A stretch of 64,000 nucleotides of DNA from NCBI GenBank assembly GCA_026874595.1, contig CM049317.1:12158382-12222381 (forward strand), in the 5' to 3' direction. Both the position numbers and the translations under genes were made by a program. The stretch's first letter is position 1. Every line of letters begins with the position of its first letter. Below the pieces are notes generated by a model. The model had not been told where the DNA came from, ran no database searches, and was given only the letters and a program-made list of their open reading frames with translations. Origin of the DNA: Sipunculus nudus. Lineage: Eukaryota > Annelida > Sipuncula > Golfingiida > Sipunculidae. This document shows positions 34,389 to 45,184 of this stretch, in pieces.

Positions 34389-35425
34389 GAACTTACTCCC
34401 TTTAAGCCAATGCTTGTCGAGCCTCTGTTACAGATAATAACATATCATGTATATTTTATATCTGATGATGGACTATCGCATTTATTCTAATTATCGATTC
34501 TATAACTTTAATTCAATTCTGGATTTTACTTTGATTAAGTGCAGCAACAATTAAGCTCTCACAATGTTTATTGCAGCCAATTTTGTTTTTATGAGAAGAA
34601 CAACTCTAGACAAGCCATGTCTTTTGGCAAGCGTTAAAAATTGATCTACGGAACAGACATGAAAATCGACGATTCTATATTTTTGTATTATTGTAAATTT
34701 TATTATTATTATAATAAAATAACTTAATATCAATATTGAGGTTTAGTTCAATAAGTGAATGGATTTTAACTTTGCTTATTGGATGCATTCAGAATAAATA
34801 ATCTTATTTCCTTTCCATATTGAATGTTGTGGTTTTATTAAATTTGTGACTGAGATCTCACATGTCTGGTACAAATGCAATGTAATATAGATCCCTTTGG
34901 TACAATTTGCATCGTATCAGCCAATTCCTTTTGAAACTGGTGGAACAATTCGGCGTACAATGTGCGAATTTTATTTTTTTTATTTCTTCATGGGTTATAT
35001 TCACAACACCAATGACGCTAAAAATCGTACTTAAACTGTACATTATCATTCAGAAATGTAAACCGATACACCTTTCCTTTATACACCATTTGAGTCCTCG
35101 GACGAGATTTACTGACAATTTTGAATGTAGAATATATATGTACATGCTTAAATATAGAAATTTTACAAGATAAACAGCTCAATGTAATTGAAGAATTTAA
35201 CATTAATTTATGTTTGTATTAATATTACATCAAACATCAGGAAACTCCTTCCTATCAAAATGATAAAATATACGCAAATCTTCTCTGATCATGTGTCTAT
35301 TTTTATTTTATTGAACATAAATTCAATTTTAGAAAATACTTGCTGCTGGACAATGATATAAATTAAACTTTTTCTTCATCAAAGATATATAAGAAAATCA
35401 TTCAGAGAATAAAGAGACGTATTAT

Positions 35426-35618
35426 ATGGCATTTCTTGCATTTGCAAACAAGATATGTCTGGCTCTAGCTGGATTATATACCGTCCAGCTGACGGCTGAT
35501 TCAAACTGGTGCGCTTGCTTTTATGAGTTAACCGTTAACTTACGATGTCGACTTGAACGATTTGAAATGAATCAAGAACCAATTATATATGAGACCACAT
35601 CAAAAAAGAAAAGCTCTG
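35426..35618 (+). CDS. Possible first exon of a secreted protein
   Basis: The ATG opens MAFLAFANKICLALAGLYTV, which resembles a signal peptide, followed by Cys-containing sequence (SNWCACFYEL, NLRC). The frame reaches a gtaaac donor after 'agctctg' at about 35618 in phase 1, the same phase as the lectin gene introns. No second exon was identified, so this may be a chance frame. Confidence 0.25.
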
Positions 35619-37639
35619 GTAAACGCCATAGCCAACCATATATATATATGGATGCCGCTTTGCTCACCTCGGTGAAAATGCAAAATCAAAGACACATGGT
35701 TCCTTAACGTGCGCAGTTAACAACAATATATTATAATGGTGTAATGAATATGTGAGGCTACATGTTAACCATGTTATATCCTACAAAGTCAGTACAAAGG
35801 ATAACGAATGCAACGGCCAGAAACTTCAATGTGTAGCATTACAAACAATACAAGTTCAAATAGGCCGCTTTATTTTGTCAGTTAAATACCATATACAAAA
35901 CGGAGTTTTTGTAAACATAATTCAAGAAATTTCTTGATTCTTACATGTATCTCTTTGGTTCAGTTATAACATACACTGGAAGGCAACGCAATAAAGTATT
36001 TTTTTATTATTTTCTGATTCGACTGGTAAGAATATAGATACATTAAAGGTAATATTATTGACTCGTGGGCCAAACATGAAAACTCTTACCGTAGCAATCT
36101 TAGGTGATTCTGAATACAATAAGTATTCTTCGTTTTCTATCGGGATCTGCAAATGAATGTACATTGATAATTAATATAATAACTGAAGTATCTTATTGCA
36201 TTAACATATACGTTAGTATTATACTAATGACAATTATTGATATATTATATAGGTCTTTATATAACAAAGTTTTGCATTTACGGTTCGGTGTTCACCATAT
36301 GATTGTTCTACGGTATATTTCTAAGTATTTAGCCGGAAACCACCGCCGGATTCGTTTCTGGAGTACCCCTCTTGGACGCTTGGACCGATCTCCCCGCAAC
36401 CAATATAAGTATTCGTTGATATGTACACATGTACAACTGCATCTGTGCAGTATGAATCCTGATGTCTTGGTGATTACATCCCATATCTCAGGAGTGGTTT
36501 AGTATATGGAGCACAGTATTTGTATATGTTTATAGATCTTGGACCTCTCCTTCACGCACTTGAGACTGTTGGCGCCACCGATAATTATTTTTGCTCGGCT
36601 TCTATTCATGCATTTGTTATCTTTTCGTCTGAAGCCTATGTCTCACTTACCACGTCTTTCCACGGTACTTCACAGTTTAGCTAATAGTGTAGGGGCATAT
36701 GTAGCAAATTTGTCCTGAGTAAATTTTGTTTGTAAAAATGTGACACCCCATGCATTTTTGTTCTTCACCTTTCTATGAAACCTTAAAAACATGGTGCCAA
36801 TTTTTTTATTCACTTTTGACATGTCTTTCAGCTTGTATAAATATGCTATATAAAACGTTAAATAAATAAATTGTTACCGAAACATAAACAAGGTAAGCAG
36901 GGACAAGAGGATAAGAAAGATTATTTTTTAAATGCATTTACATACTTAACACACAAAATTAGTTCTCTGAACAGTTTCGGATTCTCTAAAATCATTTTTT
37001 TGTTTATTTGAAATGTACCTCTTCACATACCAAGTATATTTAATAAACACATATGGTGTTATATGCTTTATATACATAGCTTCATTTTTTTCTTTAAAAT
37101 ATGATCGTATCTGCTAATATTTCTTTGTAAACCGTTTGAGTACTCTTGTACATAGGTGATGTAAGGTTTGCGAGAACAGTGGTATAAATATAAACATAGC
37201 GCGCACGCCAACTGGTGGCCATGCCGCGCTTCTTAACAAATCAAGATTATTTTTTCAAGCATAAACACAGTGTTTCTTGTGTTTTTTTTTTCTGTCATAT
37301 AATTTCTCCTAGTTTGGGAATTGTGCAAGCGCAAGATCAGAATTCTAGTTATGGTCTACAGTCTTGTTATGGTCGACAGACACACGTGGACTGTGTTTAC
37401 TCACACACAGAACCATAACAATGAATGACACAGGTGAATTGGAGATTGTCAGTGGTTTCGCCAGAAAAATGTTGTATTCAGCCAAACTAATGAACAAATG
37501 GCGTGAGATAATGCACATACTGTTATAAATATGTTTTTTTCTAAAAGCGGTGGTAATCTCTAGTATTTAAGTAATCTCCCACCCGTATTGGTTCCTTGAC
37601 ACTTATTGTCCTATACATTGAGGTAAAGATGAATGGCAC

Positions 37640-37647
37640 ACACACAC

Positions 37648-37697
<50 letters not shown>

Positions 37698-37868
37698 CAA
37701 ATACATATATGTAGAGAGTAAGAGTAATAGTAACATGTTTATTAATATTAGTCTATCTAAAAAGCGTCACGCTTACTCCAAACCCACACTTCGACTACAG
37801 ACTAATACGGCTATACCACTAATCATTATATTAGTATATATATACATATATATAATATTATGTATTAG

Positions 37869-37893
<25 letters not shown>
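37640..37893. repeat. AC/AT microsatellite cluster at Penelope element 3' side
   Basis: A CA run, a long AT run (to about 37692) and further AT runs (about 37835-37893). The last abuts the final readable codons of the Penelope-like RT. Frames through it are low complexity. Confidence 0.9.
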
Positions 37894-37901
<8 letters not shown>

Positions 37902-38617
37902 GTATGTAGTTTCGAGTGGACAAGCATGCGTTTGAGGTTGGGAGGTTGTCTGTAAGCGACAACGGGAGGCGTGGAGAAAAGATAATCTGTAGCGGGATTT
38001 GAATTAAAGTTATTCCAGCATTTTTGTATATTTTTGTTGATAGAGATGATGGCCGGGTGAAATTCCTGGATCATGGGGATGCGTGAATTTATGTCTTTTT
38101 CTTTGTAATTGAGGAGGCTGTTTTGTTTAATATTACAAACTTTTTCAAAATTTTGTAGGATTAACTTGAAAGGGTACCCTTTAATGAGGAAATGTTTGGC
38201 TTTGCATTTAAAATCTGAATCATTTGAGCATATGCGTCTGTAGCGCAGCATCTGTGCAAATAAAATCCCTCGTTTGAGATGTTGTGGGTGAAAGCTACTG
38301 TAGTGGAGATAGCTGTGACGGTCAGTTGGTTTATGATAAATGCTGGTAGTCAAATGTCCATCAGTTATGGCAACTGACACATCAAGGAATGGGATTTGTG
38401 TGGGTGAGGTGTCGATTGTGAATTTGATATGAGGGTTGACATTATTCGCTTGTGCAAAAAAATGTTCTATATATTCAGGACCGTGTTGCCATACAATAAA
38501 TTTGTCATCAATGTAACGTTTATACTCTAAAGGCTTTGATGTGCTGTCGGACAGCAGTTTCCGTTCGAAATCCCACATAAATATATTGGCATAAGCGGGC
38601 GCCATTTTGGTTCCCAT
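37892..38617 (-). pseudogene. Penelope-like RT, palm to C-terminus
   Basis: An open frame of about 241 codons with GTKMAPAYANIFM, YKRYIDDKFIVW (catalytic YIDD), IPFLDVSVAI, SIYHKPTDRHSYLHYSSFHP, HLKRGILFAQMLRYRRICS and PPNLKRMLVHSK. These blocks are typical of Penelope-like RTs, which are related to telomerase. The frame then enters TA repeats. This part looks intact enough to have been coding until recently. Confidence 0.88.
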
Positions 38618-38666
38618 TGCCGTAGCCTTGGTTTGGACATAGCACTTATCATTGAACTCGATTAAG

Positions 38667-38930
38667 TTATGGGTGAGAATAAAGGGTTGTAGTATCGCTG
38701 ATTACTTGAAGTGAACACCCATGAACTGACATGAAACTGCGACAGGCTTCTATTCCCCCAGTGTTAGGAATGTTACTATACAGTCCAGTGACATCCATAC
38801 TGACTAGCAAAGTGTTAGGGGGTATTGTTGGTAAGTCCGACAGTTTATTGGGAAAATCCGTGGTGTCCTTTATGTAGCTTGGTATATTCCTGAGAAGTGG
38901 CTGCAGAATCGAATCTACATGGCCAGACAT
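38667..38930 (-). pseudogene. Penelope-like RT, fingers/palm start
   Basis: It encodes LQPLLRNIPSYIKDTTDFPN and LLVSMDVTGLYSNIP followed by GIEACRSF. The Asp in MDV is the first catalytic Asp of the RT. Frameshifts on both sides separate it from the neighbouring segments. Confidence 0.85.
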
Positions 38931-39035
38931 GTTTTCGGTCAGGGTTCCTATGGAGGAAGCGATGGAACGGAGAGGCGGTAGTATGCCTAGTTGTTTTGCG
39001 ATATGATATACATTTTCAGCATCTGATATGTTATT

Positions 39036-40322
39036 TTATGGGCGGTTATCAGGTTGGTCGATTGTTGTCTCTTGAACCAATTTTGCTAACTTGTGAATCT
39101 TTGGAAGTCCATAAAAATTGGTTGGCTTCGGTTCGGAAGGTAGCGAGGAATTTAATTCTCTGGCACAAGTGGTGAGTGTCTTAATCATGGCCTTGGCCTT
39201 CCTGATGAAAAGTCCAATTGTAGTGGCGGTAACTGGTTCATAAGTATGAGTGTCCCCAAGAAGATCTTCACAGGTTTTGATGTAGTCTGAGGTGTTCATT
39301 AGCGTGATGGCCCCTCCCTTGTCTGCCTCTTTTATGGTGATATCCTGGTTCTTTGTCAGATCAGCTATTGCTGTACGGTGGTTCAAACTGACGTTTGGTA
39401 CTCCCATGTGAACGGGTTGTGAGAGAAAATTATTAAAATGGCTATGGGCTGTGTTTACGAAAGAGTCGATAAACATGTTGCGTCCAGGTGGAGGGGTCCA
39501 ATGACTTTCACGTTTCTTGCGTTCGTAAGATCAAGTTTCTGTTTTGTTAATCGGGTCCTGAAAAAACTCATGAAGTCGCACTCTCCTAATGAAATCTTCA
39601 TTATTCCGGCACATCTGGATTTTGTCCATGGTTTTTGGTTTGGGGCAGAACGATAAGCCCATATGTAAAATATCCGTTTGATCATTCGATAGTGTTTGAC
39701 TGGAAAGATTGACGATGTTTGATTGATATTCCTTTGTTGGGTCGACTGGGGCCCAAGTGGAAAGAGTCTTAACCGGGTGGATGTTGCCTGATTGTACCGA
39801 GGAAATTTTACGATAGGAGGGGTGTGTGTTCCACAAAGTGTCAAGTTTGCGTACCTTTTTAGAGAATTGTTGTGTCCGGATCCGATGATAAACTCTTGTT
39901 AAGGCAGGTTCAACTTCTTTATGAGTTGATGGCAGTGAGCGTGACAGTTTAGCTTTAGACTTGTTGATTAATCCTAATAAGTGTCTTTGTTGAGAATAGA
40001 CATGTTGTAAAGCCGTATTCCGCAGGAGTTCCGAGACTTTCCGGCATATCCTGTTTCCGTTATCCCTGTGTAAATCGCTGTTAACCTGCAGTGGGTTTTT
40101 AATCCGAAGTCCCTTAGGGACGAGGTCGAACTGTTTGCACTTTTTCAAAAACACTATGTCACTTTGGCATTTGGCTAGTTTGTTGTAGAGTTGTTCCTGA
40201 ATTCTGCGTTCGCGGAGATTATCTGTGTCTAGAAATGGTCCAAAAAACATTTCTGAATTCTCCGGGTGCTGGCTTAAGACAGTCAATGAACACAAAAAGA
40301 AGAGAGACATCAACGCCAGCAT
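39036..40322 (-). pseudogene. Penelope-like element N-terminal region and RT start
   Basis: The ATG at 40322 begins MLALMSLFFLCSLTVLSQ, a hydrophobic leader resembling a signal peptide. About 260 residues rich in basic and polar residues follow, including KKCKQFDLVPKGLRIKNP and LSNDQTDILHMGLSFCPKP. A TGA at about 39531-39533 interrupts the frame, which continues in phase with RKKRESHWTPPPGRNMFIDS, IADLTKNQDITIKEADKGGA and FYGLPKIHKL to 39036. Apart from that stop, the segment is open over 1.29 kb. The start may be annotated differently: a UUG lies nine bases upstream. Confidence 0.8.
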
Positions 40323-40365
40323 TTTAAACAATCATATTATTTGGATAACATGTACAGATTGTTGC

Positions 40366-40401
40366 TAAATTTTCAGCTACCCCTGTAGCCTTCGTCAGAG
40401 C
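40366..40401 (-). ncRNA. Hammerhead-ribozyme-like motif in Penelope leader
   Basis: The minus strand reads ctgacga, a stem-loop 'ggctac-aggg-gtagc' (stem of five pairs plus a G-U), then tgaaaa. This matches the conserved hammerhead core CUGANGA, stem II, GAAA. Hammerhead motifs are known from the terminal repeats of Penelope-like elements. Stem I looks short (gct/agc) and stem III would be very small, so self-cleavage is unproven. Confidence 0.5.
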
Positions 40402-40719
40402 GAGTGACTAACTGTAAACAAAGCTGATAGTGTGACCCTTCGCTAGGTCAACGGGGCTGGCTTGCCAGCTATACCCATTAATCTATCTGATGCCTTGTCA
40501 GGACTGGCCTGTGTATATCCACATGAAAATAGGGCTGCTGGGGTGTCAAAGACAGGGAGGGGAGGGGTTAGTCTCGAGGGGAAAAGTATGTGCTGAGTGC
40601 CGGGTATTTACAGAGAAAAGCCAGGTCTTTGTTTAATCCTTTTATGTGCGTACGTAGTGTATGAATGTGCCTTTGTTCTGATGTGAATCTGTCTTGGCTG
40701 GAGGAAAAGTTGCCCTTAA

Positions 40720-40771
<52 letters not shown>

Positions 40772-40777
40772 ATATAC

Positions 40778-40818
<41 letters not shown>

Positions 40819-40852
40819 AGGAGAGAGAGAGAGAGAGAGAGAAGGAGAGAGA
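40720..40852. repeat. (AT)n then (GA)n microsatellite
   Basis: A long AT run followed by GA repeats, about 300 bp upstream of the Penelope-like leader. Frames such as (SL)n across it are artefacts. Confidence 0.95.
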
Positions 40853-41084
40853 GATAATGACTTCGATGGCATTCATACAGAATTGTTTTTTCTTCCAAAA
40901 TCATTTAAAATAAAATATTGTTTAACAAGACACGTTTTAATATTTTATATTGACGTTTGCCAAATGAAAATTCAAAACTAGAATACGGGTAGTCGACAAG
41001 CGACTACGTGTATCCGCCTTAATCAGAGTGGAACGGGTGTAGTGAGGCATGGATTAAGTGGCAAGGGGAAATAGAGTAAAGTGT

Positions 41085-41990
41085 TGCATATTAGCATGGA
41101 TGTCTGCAGCCAAATTGTGTATGAAGGTTGCCCCCCCCCCTACCACACAATCCAGAAAGCCGTCCCAGTTGTATACATATGCAAAATTTAAGGCAGATAA
41201 GTCAAACCACTACATGTATATGAGTGATTTTAGCCCGTGGCAGACAATTAGTTGGACGCTGAGCAAAAATGGTTGCAGGTGACGGCACCAGTTTTGCGTA
41301 TGATAAAGAGCTATGTGAGAACTATACACATGCAAAACTTTGGCCCAGTCGGTCAAACGGTTCCCAAGATATGAGCTTGGATATCTGCTGCATAAACTAG
41401 AATGCAGGTGGCTCTACCTGTCATAAAATCAAGAGAGCTGTCGGGGATGTATAAACCTGCAAAATTTTAGCCAGGTATGTCAAACCACTGCCGAGATATG
41501 AGTGATTTTAACCCAAGGCAGACGAACAGATGGACACTGTGGAAACATGGTTGCAGGTGGCGCCACCATTTTTTATGCATGTTATAAAGCTCTCCAAGGG
41601 CTACATTTGTGCAAATAAATTTTCCTGATCGGTCAAACGGTTCCTGAGATATGAGTTTGGATGTCTGCAGCGTAAACGTGAATGTAGGTGGCGCCACCTG
41701 TCACAAAATCAGAAAAGCTATCCAGGATGTATGCGCATGCCAAATTTCAGGTGAATTAGTCAAGTCACTGCAGAGATATGAGTGAATTTAACCCATGGCA
41801 GACGAACAGATGGACACTGTGCAAACATGGTTGCAGGTGGCGCCACCATTTTTTGTGTATGTTATAAAGCTCTCCAAGGGCTACATTTGAGCGAAAAAAT
41901 TTTCCTGATCCGTCAAACGGTTCTTGAGATATGTGGGTTTATGTGTGGAAACAGACGCACAAACGGACGCAGAGCGCAGAGGAAAGGTCA
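41085..41990. repeat. ~280-bp tandem repeats made of two ~140-bp halves
   Basis: The anchor 'ggttgcaggtg' recurs at 41271, 41549 and 41829 (spacing 278 and 280). Each unit has two related halves with a 'ggtggcgccacc' element, a 'gtatg' block, 'tttc...ggtcaaacggttcctgagatatgag' or its variant 'ttagtcaagtcactgcagagatatgag', and then a linker. This is a ~140-bp repeat amplified as a dimer. Units 2 and 3 are most alike. No protein-coding signal; frames in it are chance. Confidence 0.85.
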
Positions 41991-42154
41991 GAGGTCAAAA
42001 CAAAATTTGGGCGCAGCAGTTCACATGTGACCCGAACATAATCCCGGGTTTCATGTATATATGTATGTATGTATGTATTAATGTTTATATATGTCAAGGC
42101 CCAGATCCCTATCTGGAATAATTGCCATTGGGTCCAGATCAAATACCGATCGAG

Positions 42155-42249
42155 GTTTAGGCCGGACCAAATCCCGACCGGGACCTGGTCTTGAGCAATC
42201 GCCGATTCGTCCAGACCAGATGCCGATCAGGATTTGGTCCGGCCTAAAC
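42155..42249. repeat. 95-bp near-perfect palindrome
   Basis: The 20 bases at 42155-42174 are the exact reverse complement of 42230-42249, and the inner sequence continues to pair imperfectly towards a centre near 42202. Adjacent direct repeats of the type 'gtccagatc...ccgatc' also occur (42132, 42210). The segment is G+C-rich and forms a long hairpin; a small foldback element is possible. Confidence 0.8.
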
Positions 42250-42416
42250 AACGATCATTAACTTTTAGGAAAGAGAATGAGTTCCTGTCTGAATTTATCA
42301 AGGTTCAGGTCAGCCTAGACTTAGATTCAGAGCATAGCTATATCCCTGACAAGATGTCTGAAATTATAATTTAATTATAATTTAATAAGTAATGACATAT
42401 CTTAAGGTACGTTTAA

Positions 42417-42417
<1 letters not shown>

Positions 42418-42465
<48 letters not shown>
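42418..42465. repeat. (AT)n microsatellite
   Basis: A pure AT run that ends directly at a pogo-type terminal sequence (cagtgaaacctc at 42466). Confidence 0.95.
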
Positions 42466-42468
<3 letters not shown>

Positions 42469-42560
42469 TGAAACCTCTTTGTGTAGAAGTCCAAGGGACC
42501 CTTAGAAAACTTCAACACTTGTGAGGTTCGACACAAGCGGGTTTAATTTGGTTATAATTT
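42466..42560 (+). mobile_element. Solo terminal end of a pogo/Tigger-like element
   Basis: After TA the sequence cagtgaaacctctttg resembles the terminal inverted repeat of pogo/Tigger-type transposons. No matching opposite end or transposase was seen nearby, so this is at most a fragment. Confidence 0.35.
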
Positions 42561-42599
42561 AACTAGAGTTGTCCAGCAGCACTTCCCTGGACACTGGTT

Positions 42600-45150
42600 G
42601 ACAGCACGTATGACTTCTGGAGACTCTGTATACTGTCTTTCTATAACACTATAACACGTATTGAAATGCCAACACTTGAGGCTTATTTATATTCATAAGA
42701 CAATTTCAAAGATTCGCCTGCTTTTCCTACTATGGCCTATCTATATTCATAAGCACACCGAATACCGAATAGGCTTTGAACAAAATAATTATGGCTTTAA
42801 TTTTATTTTCTTACTTATCTGAAGTTGAAAAGAGTAAACGAATATTCCGGATTAAAGAGAGTAGTCTGCCTAAGGGGGCGGCACAACCAAGGTTCTATCA
42901 CATGTTTTTCATGTGATGCTAAAAGCTGTCATGAAAGCTGCATGGGTTCTAGAGATATTTGGTAGAAGAAGGGGTTACAGGGTGGTCGGATGTATGGACG
43001 GATACACACGCATCATTTTAACGGTCCTCTCTCCCTTGACAGAGGACTAAATTTGATGGGCTTTATAATTTATGAGGTTCACAATAATGCTGTGTTTTAG
43101 ATCATTTGAACTGATAGGTCTGGTTTCCGAATTTCAAAAGTAATCTTTGAACTTGATTGTAACAATATATGCATCAGGATTAAATGAGCAGTACAAGAAT
43201 TTCAACAGAAATGTAAGCATATTTGACTTTCACGGGTAATGTCACATTTTTCACGGGCAAGATCACTGGTCGAAACAATAAGGGAAAATACAGCGTTACT
43301 CCATATGTTATAAGGCTCACATAAAAACTACATTTACCCATATTTGACCTTGAAGGTTAGGTTCATCAGGATTCCCGCTTGTCTCAGAATTTGGATAAAG
43401 CAATCGGAGAGTCCAAGTTTAGAAAACATTACAAAAGATATGGGTTCACAGAATTCCTATAATTCTGCAGTTCTGACCTTGACGATCCTACTCAGTCCTC
43501 AGCTTTCGATCTGAGATAAATATTTGCACGAAAGTTTATCAAAATTAAGGAAAAAGCAAAACTTTAAAAGTTAAGGACTTCACAAACATCCACTATTTCA
43601 GCTTGTCTGATTTTAAAATTCGAGGTCAATGTCAAGGTTAATATGATAACTTTCTATCCATGATCTTTGACCATCCCCGAAAGGAATGGGCTTTAGTATC
43701 ACCTATATCTATGCATATCTACACTATGGAATGAGTGTGGCAGTGATTAGACAAGAACAGCAAGAGGATTAGAGGTGGGTCTAACTTATTTCAAACAAGC
43801 CAAAGATATCCAAGATATTTTGGAAACACTAGTGGTATTCCAATATTTGGACCAGTGGAATCTGGGTTTTGGTGGGTTTTATCACGCAAATGTGACATTT
43901 ACCATAATGTTATTTCTTTATTAATTGGGAGTATCCCAAACAGTTTGTCAAACGAACGCTAACATTGAAAAAAATGTGGCTTTGACAATGCTGCTATAGG
44001 TAATTATTTCCCCGTTAATGGTTTGGACGTAAATATTGCTGAGGTTTATAAAGATTCATCTATCGCAATGTCAGCAGGTGAAAAAATAGTACATATTTAG
44101 TAAAAAAATAAATAAATGGACATTAATACATATATCGGGTATCCAATGACGGATGGGACAAGAATATTAGTTTACGTTCTGTTGAGGCATGATATGTTGA
44201 AGAAATGGTTTATTCAATAAATAAAACATTGTTTGATGACTTTCTTGTAAAATAAAAAACTTGTTGGTTGCAGGAGAGCAGCAAATATTGCTAAACGGTG
44301 GTTGTTATTAACATGTCATTTAACCGATATTTTCTGAAATATTAACTCTTCGCATTACTTATCAAATTGCCAACATATTCCTGATAAAACCATACTTTTA
44401 TTAAGGTAAACAACAGATTAATATAGGTCATCTTTAAAGAGTAAATTCCAAGTTCAGGAAAGGTTGAAGCATTTAAAACGTTAGTAAAACAAGTATTTAC
44501 ATCCGAAGAACATAGATATCATAAGTTGCATTCAGCGGTTTTCAAGAAATTAGTTTAGTCTAACCATTAATACATGATGATTGGACCATAGCAGCTGCAA
44601 TTCTTCTCTTACAAAACCATCGTAGGTTAACATAAAATAATGACGAATTTAAATATGATTGCCTGTTACATTTGACGTTTCTTTAATAAAGGCTTGCTTA
44701 AAGCTGACTGTCAGTGGTCATCGTTATATAAACATTAACATCAATAGCGCTTAACTACAATACAGTGACTAGACAAAAAAAAAGAAAAAGAAATGGTTTT
44801 ACTGCAGGCTTCAATAAAAACAATGCAGGTGATTAGGTATATGTTATCCTTGCTGGACCAAATTGCAAAAATTAAGAGAAGACCATTCAACTGTTATCAC
44901 ATCACAGTTCATTGATTAGGCCTACATTTAATGTTTGGCACTTGTTGTATAGTCAAAATAATTTCAATATTGTCCACAGTCATATATATCCATCTTTCTT
45001 CCTACTGATTACTCTAAGGTGATTAAATTTTATCCGAACTATCCTCTAGAGTAAAATGTGGTAATCTAAAACCAACATAGCCTGTTAAATCTAACACACC
45101 ATTCAGTAGCCAGTAAGCCACGTTGTCCTCTTGGTGAACATATCTTCAGT
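42600..45150. other. No gene seen; downstream of the mini-exon gene
   Basis: AT-rich sequence without supported frames. The 3' UTR and poly(A) site of the minus-strand mini-exon gene should lie in the right part; I could not fix them. Confidence 0.45.
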
Positions 45151-45155
45151 GGATA

Positions 45156-45184
45156 TCACATTGTGTATCCTCTATAACCTGTCC
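45156..45184 (-). CDS. Alternative short terminal exon
   Basis: Acceptor tttcaaaag; with the split G codon it reads GTGYRGYTM and TGA. The same layout (acceptor, about 23-29 nt, TGA) is found in the relic at 31.2 kb. Weak on its own; used only if the 45625 donor is real. Confidence 0.35.

Larger units (their letters stand above)
33840..37630. other. No confident gene
   Basis: AT-rich sequence with an (AT)n run at 34339-34384. I saw no assignable coding unit apart from a weak first-exon candidate at 35426-35618. Overlapping frames near 34.9-35.2 kb and 35.9-36.5 kb lack protein-like composition. Confidence 0.4.
37892..40430 (-). mobile_element. Penelope-like element, endonuclease absent
   Basis: Read on the minus strand: 5' leader with a hammerhead-like motif (about 40430-40323), N-terminal region and RT start (40322-39036, with one in-frame TGA near 39531), RT middle (38930-38667) and RT end (38617-37892). 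Diagnostic parts are FLKKCKQFDLVPKGLRIKNP, NFYGLPKIHK, LLVSMDVTGLYSNIP, GTKMAPAYANIFM, YKRYIDDKFIVW, IPFLDV, SIYHKPTDRHSYLH and PPNLKRMLVHSK. In complete elements the last motif precedes a GIY-YIG endonuclease; here it ends in (AT)n and no GIY-YIG is found. Frameshifts and stops show it is inactive. Confidence 0.88.

Noticed and set aside
37640-37900. A GIY-YIG endonuclease downstream of the Penelope RT
   Set aside because: Searched by eye in all minus-strand frames to about 37.2 kb; only microsatellite and unrelated AT-rich sequence.
38897-39175. A 92-codon plus-strand frame within the Penelope element
   Set aside because: Antisense shadow of the degenerate RT.
39455-39844. A 129-codon frame on the minus strand
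   Set aside because: It overlaps the Penelope-like N-terminal frame in another phase; that frame explains the sequence better.
40568-40981. Frames with (SL)n, (ER)n and (YI)n on both strands
   Set aside because: Products of the AT and GA dinucleotide repeats next to the Penelope element.
41467-42142. Frames of 65-82 codons on both strands
   Set aside because: They fall in the 280-bp tandem repeat, and the same sequence is open in several phases by chance.
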